A program made the translations under genes and the position numbers. From assembly GCA_017694755.1 (NCBI GenBank), contig JADIMO010000006.1, positions 1 to 38,383 of the forward strand: DNA of 38,383 nucleotides, given 5' to 3'. The stretch comes from Candidatus Cryptobacteroides merdavium (GTDB lineage Bacteria; Bacteroidota; Bacteroidia; Bacteroidales; UBA932). Positions 7,588 through 16,031 of the stretch are shown piece after piece. Each line of letters opens with the position of its first letter. Position 1 is the stretch's first letter. The notes below the pieces were generated by a model. That model saw only the letters and a program-made list of their open reading frames with translations. It was not told the DNA's origin and searched no databases.

Positions 7588-9231
7588 TCATTTGTAGAGG
7601 AAACGCCTGATGCTCATCTTCGGTGTCTTCTCAAATGGAGTGTCCATGACTTCGACCTTCGATATGCGGCTGTACGCAGGAAGAGAGCGGTTGGCCTCTG
7701 CCATCACTGTTTCCGCAACGGAAGACACTGCATCCGGAGCCATTCCGTCGGCTGCCATCTTGTCCCTGTCGAAATACACGAGGGCGACAAGGCGGGAATT
7801 CCTGTCCACCACGACAGACTCCACCACATAAGGCTGGTTGTTCACTATGGCCTCCACTTCCTCCGGATAGATGTTCTGTCCGTTGGAGGAAAGTATCATG
7901 TTCTTGCTGCGGCCCCTTATGAAGATGTTGCCTGCGGCATCGACAACGCCGAGGTCACCTGTCCTGAGCCAGCCGTCAGGGGTGAAGGCGGCCTCGGTTG
8001 CCTCAGGATTGCGGTAATATCCGGACATGACATTGACTCCCCTCACCTGTATCTCGCCCACGACATGCTCCGGGTCATCGGAATCTATCCTGACCTCGCA
8101 TCTGTCAACGCATCTGCCGCATGATTTGGGCACGAAACTATCCCACGGGGCATATCCGAGCAGCGGGGCGCATTCCGTCATGCCGTACCCGACGGTGAAA
8201 GGCAGCCTGAAACGGCGGAACCACATCTCCACCTCCGGATTGAGGGCGGCACCGCCCATCACTATGGCACGCACATTTCCGCCGAGAGCGGTCATCAGCT
8301 TCTTTCTTATAGCATTGAAAATAACTTTGTTGAGCAAAGGAATCCTTACAAGTGCGCTGACAGCCGGCTTCTTCAGCACAGGGAGCACAGCCCCCTTGAA
8401 AATCTTCTCCATCACAAGCGGGACGGTGATGACAAGATAAGGCTTCACGGCAGCCATCGCCCCAAGCAGGAGGGTCGGAGTCGGCGTCTTGCCAAGGAAC
8501 CAGACAGATGCACCCCCGCACAGCGGATACAGGAACTCGAACACCATGCCGTACATGTGTGCCATCGGCAGCATTGACACCATGGTTTCCCCTGGTGTAC
8601 AAGGCATGAAATCATGTCCGAACTCTATGTTGGAACTGAGGCATTCATACCTCAGCATCACGCCCTTGGGCGCACTTGTGGTGCCTGAAGTGTAATTGAT
8701 GACGGCAAGCTCTCCCCCGTTGTCCGCCGGATAAGAAACATCCGCCGGGGAGAATCCGCCCGGAAACTTCTTCTGAAACATTTCATTGAGACTTTCCATG
8801 GCCTTCTTCAGCTTCCTGTCGGTACAATGGGGAAGGGAAAAGTCGCCTGCGGAAATCACTCCTTTGAGAGCGGGCATCGCAGATGCATCGAGCTTCTTCC
8901 AGATGTCGTTGTCTGTGATCAGCAGAATGCTTTCCGAGTGGTCCACGAGAGCGGAAACGCTTTCAGGATGGAAATCCGCCAGAATCGGGACCGCCACTGC
9001 CTCATAGGTGTTCACAGCAAGGAATGAGATGCACCATCTTGCAGAATTCTTCGCACAGATGGCTATCTTGTCCATTTTTTCCACTCCGGCAGCAGCAAAG
9101 AGCAGATGAAACTTTTCGATGTACTCCGCCGTCTGGCCGAATGTGAACTGCTCACCCTTCCAATTGCACAAAGCCGGGGTATCCCAATGCGATTTGACCG
9201 TCTCCTCAAGACGCGACAGATAATGTCTCAT
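7588..9231 (-). CDS. AMP-forming acyl-CoA synthetase (long-chain fatty acid-CoA ligase-like)
   Basis: The 547-residue protein is an ANL-superfamily adenylating enzyme that would activate a carboxylic acid with ATP and CoA. Visible motifs are the P-loop YTSGTTSAPKG (180-190), GYGMTECAP (348-356), RTGDLG (423-428), the hinge region RGRSKNMILSSNGQNIYPEEVE (first residues at 439), and the C-terminal lysine region FEKTPKMS (533-540). There is no signal peptide or membrane segment. Long- or medium-chain fatty acid is the likely substrate by family, but this is not proven. The gene is divergent from the sigma-54 response regulator gene, with overlapping control regions. Confidence 0.88.
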   Translation of the reverse strand: MRHYLSRLEETVKSHWDTPALCNWKGEQFTFGQTAEYIEKFHLLFAAAGVEKMDKIAICAKNSARWCISFLAVNTYEAVAVPILADFHPESVSALVDHSESILLITDNDIWKKLDASAMPALKGVISAGDFSLPHCTDRKLKKAMESLNEMFQKKFPGGFSPADVSYPADNGGELAVINYTSGTTSAPKGVMLRYECLSSNIEFGHDFMPCTPGETMVSMLPMAHMYGMVFEFLYPLCGGASVWFLGKTPTPTLLLGAMAAVKPYLVITVPLVMEKIFKGAVLPVLKKPAVSALVRIPLLNKVIFNAIRKKLMTALGGNVRAIVMGGAALNPEVEMWFRRFRLPFTVGYGMTECAPLLGYAPWDSFVPKSCGRCVDRCEVRIDSDDPEHVVGEIQVRGVNVMSGYYRNPEATEAAFTPDGWLRTGDLGVVDAAGNIFIRGRSKNMILSSNGQNIYPEEVEAIVNNQPYVVESVVVDRNSRLVALVYFDRDKMAADGMAPDAVSSVAETVMAEANRSLPAYSRISKVEVMDTPFEKTPKMSIRRFLYK

Positions 9232-9256
9232 AAGTTCTACTGTTGGTTCAATCTTA

Positions 9257-9264
9257 CAAACTTA
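9257..9264 (-). promoter_or_regulatory. Putative -7 box of the acyl-CoA synthetase gene
   Basis: The minus strand reads TAAGTTTG, matching TAnnTTTG, 25 bases before the ATG. No clear -33 box. It lies within the upstream region of the opposite promoter at 9288-9295. Confidence 0.35.
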
Positions 9265-9287
9265 CGGAAAATTATCGGAAAATGCAC

Positions 9288-9295
9288 TATCTTTG
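9288..9295 (+). promoter_or_regulatory. Putative -7 box of the response regulator/kinase operon
   Basis: TATCTTTG is a full TAnnTTTG match, about 75 bases before the preferred start at 9370. A weak -33 (TTACGG near 9262) is at most partial. Confidence 0.45.
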
Positions 9296-9369
9296 GATGT
9301 GTGAAAAGCTGACTGCACTTCGGCTTGAATCTACATGTGAAAAGCCAACTGAAAAATTTCTCGGTAAAA

Positions 9370-10764
9370 ATGGGAAAATACAAGAACAGAATACTCGTGG
9401 TGGACGACAATGCGGGCATAAGATCCGCACTCCAGATACTCCTGCCTCTGCATTTCACGGATGTGAAGATAATCCCGTCCCCAAATGAACTGATAAGCCA
9501 GACGGCAGAATTCAAGCCGGATACCGTCCTGCTGGACATGAACTTCCACAGGGACATCAACACGGGGAACGAAGGGCTGTACTGGCTGTCGGAGATCAAA
9601 TCCAGATTCAAGGATGTGGAGGTGGTGCTATTCACGGCATACGCCGATGTGGCCCTTGCTGTGGAAGGGATGAAACGCGGGGCATTTGACTTCATTGTCA
9701 AGCCATGGGAAAACGAGAAGCTGATAAGCACCCTTGCCAATGCCTGCAGCAGGCACAGGAAAGAACAGGCGGGGACGCAGGGCGCAGATGCGGGCACGAT
9801 GCTCTGGGGGCACAGCCCGGCAATGGAGGAAATCAGGAGGACGGTCGAAAAAATCGCCCCAACGGATGCATCAGTGCTGATAACGGGAGAAAACGGCTCG
9901 GGAAAGGATGTGCTTGCAGGAGAAATACACAGGCTTTCGCTCAGGAAAGGCCGGCGCATGGTAAATGCCGATGCAGGGGCCATTCCGGAAACCCTTTTTG
10001 AAAGCGAGCTGTTCGGACATGTGAAAGGAGCATTCACGGATGCCAAGTCCGACAGGACGGGACTGTTTGAACAGGCGCAGGGCAGCACGATGTTCCTCGA
10101 CGAGATAGGAAACATCCCCTTCCACCTCCAGGCGAAGCTCCTGCGGGTCCTGCAGAACAGGGCCGTGACAAGGGTCGGGGACACCAGGCCGATACCGGTG
10201 GACATAAGGCTGATCTGTGCGACCAACATGGACATAAGGAGAATGGTGGCGGAAGGACGCTTCCGTGAAGACCTCTACTACAGGATAAACACCGTACACA
10301 TCCAGCTTCCGCCACTGAGGGAAAGGAAGGACGAGATCGTGCCGTTGGCAGAAATGTTCCTCAGAAGGTTCGCGGCAAGATACCGCAGGGAAGTGACCGG
10401 AATGGACGAGGGAGCAAAGGCCGCCCTGTGCGCATGCACATGGAAAGGGAACATAAGGGAACTGCAGAACTGCATAGAAAAGGCTGTCATAATGTCGGAA
10501 AGGAAGACACTTTCAAGGGAAGACCTCCTGCTCCCGTCAGAAATCCCCGGCATCCAATACGAAAGCCGCAATGTACAGGCTGACATCCACGGCACACAGG
10601 CCGCAGGAGCCGCCGAAGAAAGGGAAGAAACCCTGGAAATGCTTGAAGAAAAGGCCATACGCAATGCCATGAAACGCTACGGCGGGAACCTCACCCTCGT
10701 GGCCAAGTCGCTTGACATCAGCCGTCCGACGCTCTACAGCAAACTGAAGAAATACGGGATATGA
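9370..10764 (+). CDS. Sigma-54-dependent response regulator (NtrC/AtoC type)
   Basis: Read from the ATG at 9370 this is 464 residues, the usual length. The upstream in-frame ATG at 9325 would add 15 residues without family support. It has a receiver domain at 1-125 with phosphoacceptor Asp56 and Lys111, then an AAA+ sigma-54 activator domain with Walker A GENGSGKD (173-180), the sigma-54 contact loop GAFTDA (220-225) and Walker B FLDEI (242-246), and a Fis-type helix-turn-helix near 435-460. It should activate RNA polymerase-sigma-54 after phosphorylation, probably by the kinase encoded next, whose start overlaps its stop by 4 bases. Its target promoters are not evident in the window. Confidence 0.93.
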   Translation: MGKYKNRILVVDDNAGIRSALQILLPLHFTDVKIIPSPNELISQTAEFKPDTVLLDMNFHRDINTGNEGLYWLSEIKSRFKDVEVVLFTAYADVALAVEGMKRGAFDFIVKPWENEKLISTLANACSRHRKEQAGTQGADAGTMLWGHSPAMEEIRRTVEKIAPTDASVLITGENGSGKDVLAGEIHRLSLRKGRRMVNADAGAIPETLFESELFGHVKGAFTDAKSDRTGLFEQAQGSTMFLDEIGNIPFHLQAKLLRVLQNRAVTRVGDTRPIPVDIRLICATNMDIRRMVAEGRFREDLYYRINTVHIQLPPLRERKDEIVPLAEMFLRRFAARYRREVTGMDEGAKAALCACTWKGNIRELQNCIEKAVIMSERKTLSREDLLLPSEIPGIQYESRNVQADIHGTQAAGAAEEREETLEMLEEKAIRNAMKRYGGNLTLVAKSLDISRPTLYSKLKKYGI

Positions 10765-11990
10765 CGACCTGCATCCTCATCACCGCCGGGGCTGTCATCG
10801 CCACATTCATCATCTCCGGCATATTCTTCACTGCAAGGACACGGAACAAGGTGGCCTATATGCTGGATGCCCTGGAGGACAATGAAACCAACTTCAGATT
10901 CCGTGAAGACAAGGGGTTAGGCAAGAAATTCAACAGGACTCTGAACAGGCTCCGGCATATATTTGAAAAAGAAAAGGAAGAAATAAGGGAACAGGAAAAA
11001 TACTACGGACAGATGCTCGACCATGTGCAGACCGGGATAGTCGTGATAGACAGCAACGGAGACCATGTGGAATACTGCAACGCAAAAGCCCTGTCCATGC
11101 TCGGGATGGCCACATTCAGCAATGTGCGTCAGCTGAGGAGGATCAGCCCGTCACTTGCAGAGGCATTTTCAAAGGTTACAGAAGGACATGAGGAAAAGGC
11201 CAGCTGCAGCAACGAATCCTCCACAATGACATTTTCCATCACGGCTTCATCTGCAGAATTGAGAGGCAGGAATATGAAGATAGTGGCATTCAATGACATC
11301 AGCAGCGACATCGAAGAGAATGAAGCCGCCTCATGGACAAAGCTCATCAGGGTGCTCACCCATGAGATAATGAACACGGTCACTCCGATTGCCTCACTCA
11401 GCGAAGCCCTTGCACGATATGCCGGTGACACGGCTCCAGGTGAACAAAACTCCGGTCCCGACATAAAGGCAGGGCTTGAGACAATAGCCTCATCATCCAA
11501 GGGGCTGATAAAATTCGTCGACTCATACCGCAACCTGACGCATATCCCTGCTCCTGAAAAGAAGGCCTTCTACCTGAAAGAACTCGTGGAAAAGGTGATG
11601 AACCTCATGGAAAAGCAGTTGAAAGACTCCGGGATCAGCTGCACCTACGAGGAAAAGTCGGATGACATCCTGCTCTATGCCGACATGGGCCAGATATCCC
11701 AGATACTCATCAACATGCTCAGAAACGCCGCCCAGGCCGGAGCCACCAGGATAGAAATCTCCGCATATATAGACAGTGCCGAAAGCATAGTCATGAACAT
11801 ATCCAACAACGGCACTCCTATCAGCAGGGAGAGCCGTGAAGAGATATTCGTCCCGTTCTTCACCACCAAACCGTCCGGGACCGGCATAGGACTGAGCATA
11901 TCCAGGCAGATAATGCGCCTGCACAACGGCAGCATAAGGCTCTCCCGCAGCGACAAGGACGCAACGGTATTCACCCTCATCTTCAGATGA
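10761..11990 (+). CDS. Membrane-anchored PAS histidine kinase
   Basis: The 409-residue kinase has a single N-terminal membrane helix (about 3-25) and no sizeable extracytoplasmic domain. A PAS-like segment is near 80-185 (GIVVIDSNGDHVEYCN), the HisKA helix has the phosphorylatable His201 in LTHEIMNTVTPI, and a HATPase_c domain occupies about 290-409 (ILINMLRNAAQAG, FFTTKPSGTGIGLS). It is NtrB/NtrY-like in design and should sense a cytoplasmic or membrane-proximal cue. It overlaps the sigma-54 regulator gene by ATGA, so the pair is one operon and very probably cognate. Confidence 0.92.
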   Translation: MTTCILITAGAVIATFIISGIFFTARTRNKVAYMLDALEDNETNFRFREDKGLGKKFNRTLNRLRHIFEKEKEEIREQEKYYGQMLDHVQTGIVVIDSNGDHVEYCNAKALSMLGMATFSNVRQLRRISPSLAEAFSKVTEGHEEKASCSNESSTMTFSITASSAELRGRNMKIVAFNDISSDIEENEAASWTKLIRVLTHEIMNTVTPIASLSEALARYAGDTAPGEQNSGPDIKAGLETIASSSKGLIKFVDSYRNLTHIPAPEKKAFYLKELVEKVMNLMEKQLKDSGISCTYEEKSDDILLYADMGQISQILINMLRNAAQAGATRIEISAYIDSAESIVMNISNNGTPISRESREEIFVPFFTTKPSGTGIGLSISRQIMRLHNGSIRLSRSDKDATVFTLIFR

Positions 11991-12003
11991 CAGACACAAG
12001 AAA

Positions 12004-12030
12004 AGGCCGGTCACCTGTCCGGACCGGCCT
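12004..12030 (-). terminator. Terminator hairpin between convergent genes
   Basis: AGGCCGGTC (12004-12012) pairs with GACCGGCCT (12022-12030). On the minus strand it is followed by TTTTCTTG, so it serves the GH97 gene best. It also lies just after the histidine kinase stop and may act both ways. Confidence 0.65.
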
Positions 12031-12044
12031 CAAAACACCTTTAA

Positions 12045-14126
12045 TCAACCCAGATTATCCTGATCTTCCGGGATGAATGTCACCGCCTGGCCTCCGCCGG
12101 AAGCCATAGCCACGCTCAAAGTGTCGGAAGAAGTGACAATGCGCTCCGAAATGACATATGAACAAGGATTGGTCTTCCAGTCCGCATCCGGTCCGTCGGC
12201 ATATATCACTGCCTTGTAGCTCTTCCCTTCTGCAAGGAAGTCAAGAGGCACTTCCACCGTCCTCGCATTGTCGCCTGTGACGGCTCCGAGAAAATATTTC
12301 TCCCCGGCACGGCGTACCACCACAACAAACTCGCCCGGCTCTCCGGCCAATGCCTCCGACCAGTCGCAGTCGGCATCGAAATCCCTGAAGAACTGGAATG
12401 CCGGATGGCCTTCATAATTCTCAATCATGTCCGAAGCCATCTGCAGCGGGGAATACAGCACCACCCAGCATGCGATCTGGGCAGCAAGCGTGGTGTTCAC
12501 CCTGCTGTCGCCCTTGTCAAGGTCATTCCATTTCCTGCGGTCAGGATGGTCCTTTGTGCTTTCCAGAAGCACATCAAACACGCCAGGAGTATAGTCCATA
12601 GGGCCTGAAAGCAGTCTTGTGAACGGCAATGTCACATAATGAACCGGAGGATTGCCCGCACTCCAGGCATTCCATTCCATGCCCTTTGCCCCTTCGAGAG
12701 TCATCATGTTCGGATAAGTCCTCCTGATGCCTGTTTCCTTTATCGGCTCGTGCACATCCAGTGATATTTCATACCTTGCAGCAGTCTCCACCACCTTCCG
12801 GTAATGTCTCACAGCATACTGCCCGTGCCTGAAATGCCCGCCCGGCACGCCTCCCGCATAGCCTGTCTTCACATAATGCATTCCTTTTTCTGCAGACCAC
12901 CTGTATGCATTCTCAAGCTGTCTTTCATAATTTGGGATATTGGCACCAGTCTCGTGGTGGCCGATCACGCTCACTCCCCTCTCCTTGGCATACGCCATGA
13001 CCTCATCGATGTCAAAATCAGCATAAGGCCTGGTGAAATCGAAGCTCTGCATTCCGCCCCAGCTTTCCCATCCCTCGTTCCAGCCTTCAAACACCACTCC
13101 CTCTATATTGTTGTCTGCAGCGAAGTCAATGTATTTCTTTGCATTGGCCGTAGTAGCCCCATGCCTTTCGTCCATCTTCCAGGTCTGCACACCTGTATGC
13201 ATTCCCCACCATATGCCGACATATTTCATAGGCTTGATCCATTCCGTGTCCTCCAGTTCACAAGGATCGTTCAGATTGAGTATCAGAGAAGAATTGATGA
13301 GGTCAACAGCCTTTCTGCCTATCTGCACCGTCCTCCACGGCGTGACGAAGGAATCCCCGGCAAAACGCGCCTTCACCCCGTCCGGCCATGGTGCAAGGCT
13401 GGTTGTGAATGCTGCTGCAGCCTGACTTCCGGAAGCCTCATCAGCCTTCAGCGTCATTTCAGGATAGTCTTTCAGAGCAGCCTCATGTATACTTCCGTAT
13501 ATGCCTTCCGAAGTCCTGAATGTCATCGGAGTATTGGCGTCCGGCACCTTTTCCAGTGGCATCGTCCTGTAGTCAAGCTCATATGTGTTGAAATCAGCCG
13601 GAATCGACCATGAGTCACCGTCTTTCGCAAAGGCGAAGCCCGTCCGCTCCTCTGTCACCCGCAGGCTGTCCGCCCCCGGGCAAGCCACCTCGTATCTGAA
13701 TCCTATCCCGTCATCAAACACGCGGAAACGGACCGTCATGAAAGCCCCGCAATCTGAAGAAAGTGCCACGGCCATCTCGTTATAATGACATCTTATGGTC
13801 TTGTTCTCTCCCCACGGCTGTTCCCAGACATAATCCTCTCCGCCCTTCTTGACGGAAGACACTTCCATGCCGCTGACCAAGTCATGAGACGAAGGCTCCG
13901 ACGAGCCTCCCGGAAAGACATCAATGTCAAACCCGAGGGATGAAGGCTCTATGAACGGCTTCCCGTCCACACTTGCCTGCCAAAGCGGACTTCCGGCAGA
14001 ATCTGTCGAAAAGGAAAGGACAATGCTGCCATCCGGCGAAGAAACGCTCATTCCTTCACGGGAAGAGCAGGACTGGAAAAATACGGCGGCACAAAGCGCA
14101 CAAAATGCAAAGGCTCTCATAAACAA
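12045..14126 (-). CDS. GH97 alpha-glucosidase-like glycoside hydrolase (SusB family)
   Basis: This 693-residue protein starts with a lipoprotein-type signal (hydrophobic 4-18, lipobox FQSC with Cys20). It follows the GH97 plan: an N-terminal beta-sandwich to about 270, a TIM barrel with WNEGWESW, HHETGANIPNYE, YVKTGYAGG and DVHEPIKETGIRRTYPN, then a C-terminal all-beta domain. The KTGYAG sequence at the position where retaining members carry a nucleophilic Asp, together with the HHE and TLEGAKGMEW motifs, places it with the inverting SusB-like alpha-glucosidases by recall of SusB. It should cleave alpha-glucosides in the periplasm or at the cell surface. No SusC/SusD or amylase gene is adjacent. 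A promoter overlapping the preceding terminator is proposed at 14169-14201. Confidence 0.92.
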   Translation of the reverse strand: MFMRAFAFCALCAAVFFQSCSSREGMSVSSPDGSIVLSFSTDSAGSPLWQASVDGKPFIEPSSLGFDIDVFPGGSSEPSSHDLVSGMEVSSVKKGGEDYVWEQPWGENKTIRCHYNEMAVALSSDCGAFMTVRFRVFDDGIGFRYEVACPGADSLRVTEERTGFAFAKDGDSWSIPADFNTYELDYRTMPLEKVPDANTPMTFRTSEGIYGSIHEAALKDYPEMTLKADEASGSQAAAAFTTSLAPWPDGVKARFAGDSFVTPWRTVQIGRKAVDLINSSLILNLNDPCELEDTEWIKPMKYVGIWWGMHTGVQTWKMDERHGATTANAKKYIDFAADNNIEGVVFEGWNEGWESWGGMQSFDFTRPYADFDIDEVMAYAKERGVSVIGHHETGANIPNYERQLENAYRWSAEKGMHYVKTGYAGGVPGGHFRHGQYAVRHYRKVVETAARYEISLDVHEPIKETGIRRTYPNMMTLEGAKGMEWNAWSAGNPPVHYVTLPFTRLLSGPMDYTPGVFDVLLESTKDHPDRRKWNDLDKGDSRVNTTLAAQIACWVVLYSPLQMASDMIENYEGHPAFQFFRDFDADCDWSEALAGEPGEFVVVVRRAGEKYFLGAVTGDNARTVEVPLDFLAEGKSYKAVIYADGPDADWKTNPCSYVISERIVTSSDTLSVAMASGGGQAVTFIPEDQDNLG

Positions 14127-14144
14127 AAGGTATGGATTAAAAAA

Positions 14145-14170
14145 TGCAGTGACGAATATCCGTCACTGCA
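14145..14170 (-). terminator. Terminator of the PepSY operon
   Basis: A perfect 10-bp stem (TGCAGTGACG, 14145-14154, with 14161-14170) and 6-nt loop are followed on the minus strand by TTTTTTAA. It lies about 60 bases past the stop of the triple-PepSY lipoprotein gene and within the 5' region of the GH97 gene. Confidence 0.8.
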
Positions 14171-14201
14171 AAAATATGACAATTTTTCTGAAAAATTCAA
14201 A
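14169..14201 (-). promoter_or_regulatory. Putative promoter of the GH97 gene
   Basis: On the minus strand TTTG (14201-14198), a 21-base spacer and TATTTTTG (14176-14169) fit the Bacteroidota promoter. The predicted start, near 14164, falls inside the terminator hairpin, so new transcripts would lack half the stem. Confidence 0.5.
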
Positions 14202-14227
14202 TGTCCAAATCAGGAAATCCTGCAATA

Positions 14228-15490
14228 TCATTGCATCAGTGTGCCGTCAGGAAGTACCCTGACAATCCTGTCCCTGTCATTCTCCTCAACTTCAGCCTCA
14301 TAATACACCGCATCCGGAGTCTCCACATATGTGATGTCATCAATTTCCCTCCATCCGGCAAGAGTATTCTTCACCGCATCCGGAAGCATGCCGTATCTGA
14401 CATCCCATTCCGTACGCACCCACTCCGGCTTTCCGTTAAAATAGACCTCCTTCTCCAGCCCATCATGCAGAATCTCAGCCTTGATGTATCCGTCATCCTC
14501 GTCAATTTCCTTTATCACAGCCCCCGGATATTTTCCGGACACGAATTCCCTGATGAAATCACCTGACACTCCGCCGCCTTCCATAGGCAGATCCATATCA
14601 TCATCCGATGCACGCGACACTGTCCCGTCGGCAGTCACTTTCACGGAAATGTCATCGTCCCTTGAGTCGAGTTCAAATATGTAATACTCCTCACCCGAAG
14701 CCCTGAGATAATGGTCAATGTCGTCTACACGCATATTGCCGTATTCAGATGACTCCAAGGCGGTCCTGATTTTCTCAGGAAGAGCGGAATACTTCATTTC
14801 GGTCTTTGTCAGCAGCCATTCCATGCCCAGGCTGAAATACAGTTCCCTGAAAATCCTGTCTGCATCCACTATCTCCACCTCTATGACACCGTCATCTTCT
14901 TCAACATCAGTAATCTTCGCTCCCGGATATTTTTGCTCGACCGCCTCTCTTACTGAAGATGCCGGACGGCTTGGAATATATCCGGAATAGTCATCATCGG
15001 AATCCACAACTTCTTTCACCAGGACACCGTCTTCCGAATAATAGAGATCCACTTCCCGATGAACGCCGTCGCTGACGCCTTCCACTTCTATCACATATAT
15101 CACAGCGACACCGTCCCTCCTTATGACATCTATGTCATCAATTTTCCAGTCCGCATAGGCACTGCCGGCAAAAGCCTCCTCAACTGCGGCAGGCAGCCTG
15201 TCACGCACAGTGTCCTGTTCTGTCATGTACCATTTCCCGGCACTGTCATACCAGGCTTCGCTCCTTTCAGCTGCAGCTGCGCTCCTGGTCTGCTCTGCAT
15301 CATCAAATGAAGCCACCCAATAGGTGCCCCTGGCTGACCATTCCACATCAACGGCATCCGGATACATGCCATTGAATGCACTCAGTACCTGTTCCGGCAC
15401 TCTGATGTCCGTCCCGTTCCCGGGCGACTTCTCACATCCGGCCGCAAAAAGCATGGCGGTTACGGACAACGCTAAAAAAAACTTTCTCAT
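14228..15490 (-). CDS. Lipoprotein with three tandem PepSY-like (DUF2874) domains
   Basis: The 420-residue protein has a lipoprotein signal peptide with Cys19 in FAAGC. The mature part has six repeated half-units starting near residues 31, 96, 175, 233, 305 and 366. Each begins with a helix such as VREAVEQKYPGAKI or LPEKIRTALESS, followed by acidic beta-strands. This amounts to three PepSY-like domains. Matching DNA repeats can be seen, for example near 14490-14535 and 14890-14935. The protein is strongly acidic with DDD clusters, so metal or peptide binding is possible but unproven. It lies 36 bases after a single-domain relative and downstream of a two-component system that probably controls it. 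It should be periplasmic and lipid-anchored. Confidence 0.82.
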   Translation of the reverse strand: MRKFFLALSVTAMLFAAGCEKSPGNGTDIRVPEQVLSAFNGMYPDAVDVEWSARGTYWVASFDDAEQTRSAAAAERSEAWYDSAGKWYMTEQDTVRDRLPAAVEEAFAGSAYADWKIDDIDVIRRDGVAVIYVIEVEGVSDGVHREVDLYYSEDGVLVKEVVDSDDDYSGYIPSRPASSVREAVEQKYPGAKITDVEEDDGVIEVEIVDADRIFRELYFSLGMEWLLTKTEMKYSALPEKIRTALESSEYGNMRVDDIDHYLRASGEEYYIFELDSRDDDISVKVTADGTVSRASDDDMDLPMEGGGVSGDFIREFVSGKYPGAVIKEIDEDDGYIKAEILHDGLEKEVYFNGKPEWVRTEWDVRYGMLPDAVKNTLAGWREIDDITYVETPDAVYYEAEVEENDRDRIVRVLPDGTLMQ

Positions 15491-15526
15491 AATCGTCGTG
15501 TTTTTTTGTAGTTAGTAATTTGATAT

Positions 15527-15982
15527 TCAATCATCAATCTCAATGAGATTGAAATTCCTGTCGAATGTCAGTTCAAGCCCGGAAGAAAGCTTAACCTCAT
15601 ATTCATTCCTGCTTCTGGATATCTTCCTGTAGGATACATCGGGCCATCGGGATGACACATATTCCTTCACTGGAGCAGGTATCAGTGAAACGCATAGCAT
15701 GTCATACCTGCATTCCAGCTCGGTCCAGTTTCCAGACCTGTCAAAATCAATCATCACACCGCCGACGGTCATCACCTCATATTTAAGTTCCAGAAAGTCC
15801 CTTTCCTGCTTGACATATGCTATCTTTTCGGAAGCGAAATGTTCCTGAATGAATTCACGGGCCTTTTCCGGAAGCCTGTCCATCGTCACGGCCCTGTCAT
15901 TGTCTGCTGACACGACACCGGCAAAGGACACAATTCCGGCAAGCAATGCAATCAATTTTTTCATATTTTCATCATTTTTCAT
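15527..15982 (-). CDS. Periplasmic PepSY-like (DUF2874) protein
   Basis: The 151-residue protein starts MKNDENMKKLIALLAGIVSFAGVVSA; the ATG before KKLIALL (15964) could be the true start and would give a tidier signal peptide. The mature part contains two half-units: LPEKAREFIQEHFASEKI with its strands, and VKEYVSSRWPDVSYRKI, ending in LTFDRNFNLIEIDD. This is the Bacteroidota PepSY-like fold related to BLIP-like domains; the function of the family is unknown. It is the first gene of a two-gene operon with the triple-domain lipoprotein and has the operator/promoter at 15993-16031. No lipobox was seen, so it is probably soluble in the periplasm. Confidence 0.82.
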   Translation of the reverse strand: MKNDENMKKLIALLAGIVSFAGVVSADNDRAVTMDRLPEKAREFIQEHFASEKIAYVKQERDFLELKYEVMTVGGVMIDFDRSGNWTELECRYDMLCVSLIPAPVKEYVSSRWPDVSYRKISRSRNEYEVKLSSGLELTFDRNFNLIEIDD

Positions 15983-15992
15983 TTTCCGGGCA

Positions 15993-16031
15993 CAAAGGTA
16001 TAGGGCAAAAATGAAGAGAATCTGAAATCAT
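15993..16031 (-). promoter_or_regulatory. Promoter and putative response-regulator box of the PepSY operon
   Basis: The -7 box TACCTTTG (16000-15993, minus strand) lies exactly 20 bases downstream of GATTTCAGA (16029-16021). There is no TTTG -33 box, so GATTTCAGA occupies its place, as expected for an activator-dependent promoter. The 14-base word GAATCTGAAATCAT (plus strand, 16018-16031) recurs exactly at 18007-18020 before the response regulator gene. The site overlaps the stop codon of the kinase gene. Confidence 0.6.

Noticed and set aside
9237..10235. 332-residue open frame on the minus strand
   Set aside because: Antisense to the sigma-54 regulator with all its motifs; the Ser/Pro/Leu-rich translation is typical of a shadow frame.
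12804..13613. 269-residue open frame on the plus strand
   Set aside because: Antisense to the GH97 gene; no start signal and no family features.
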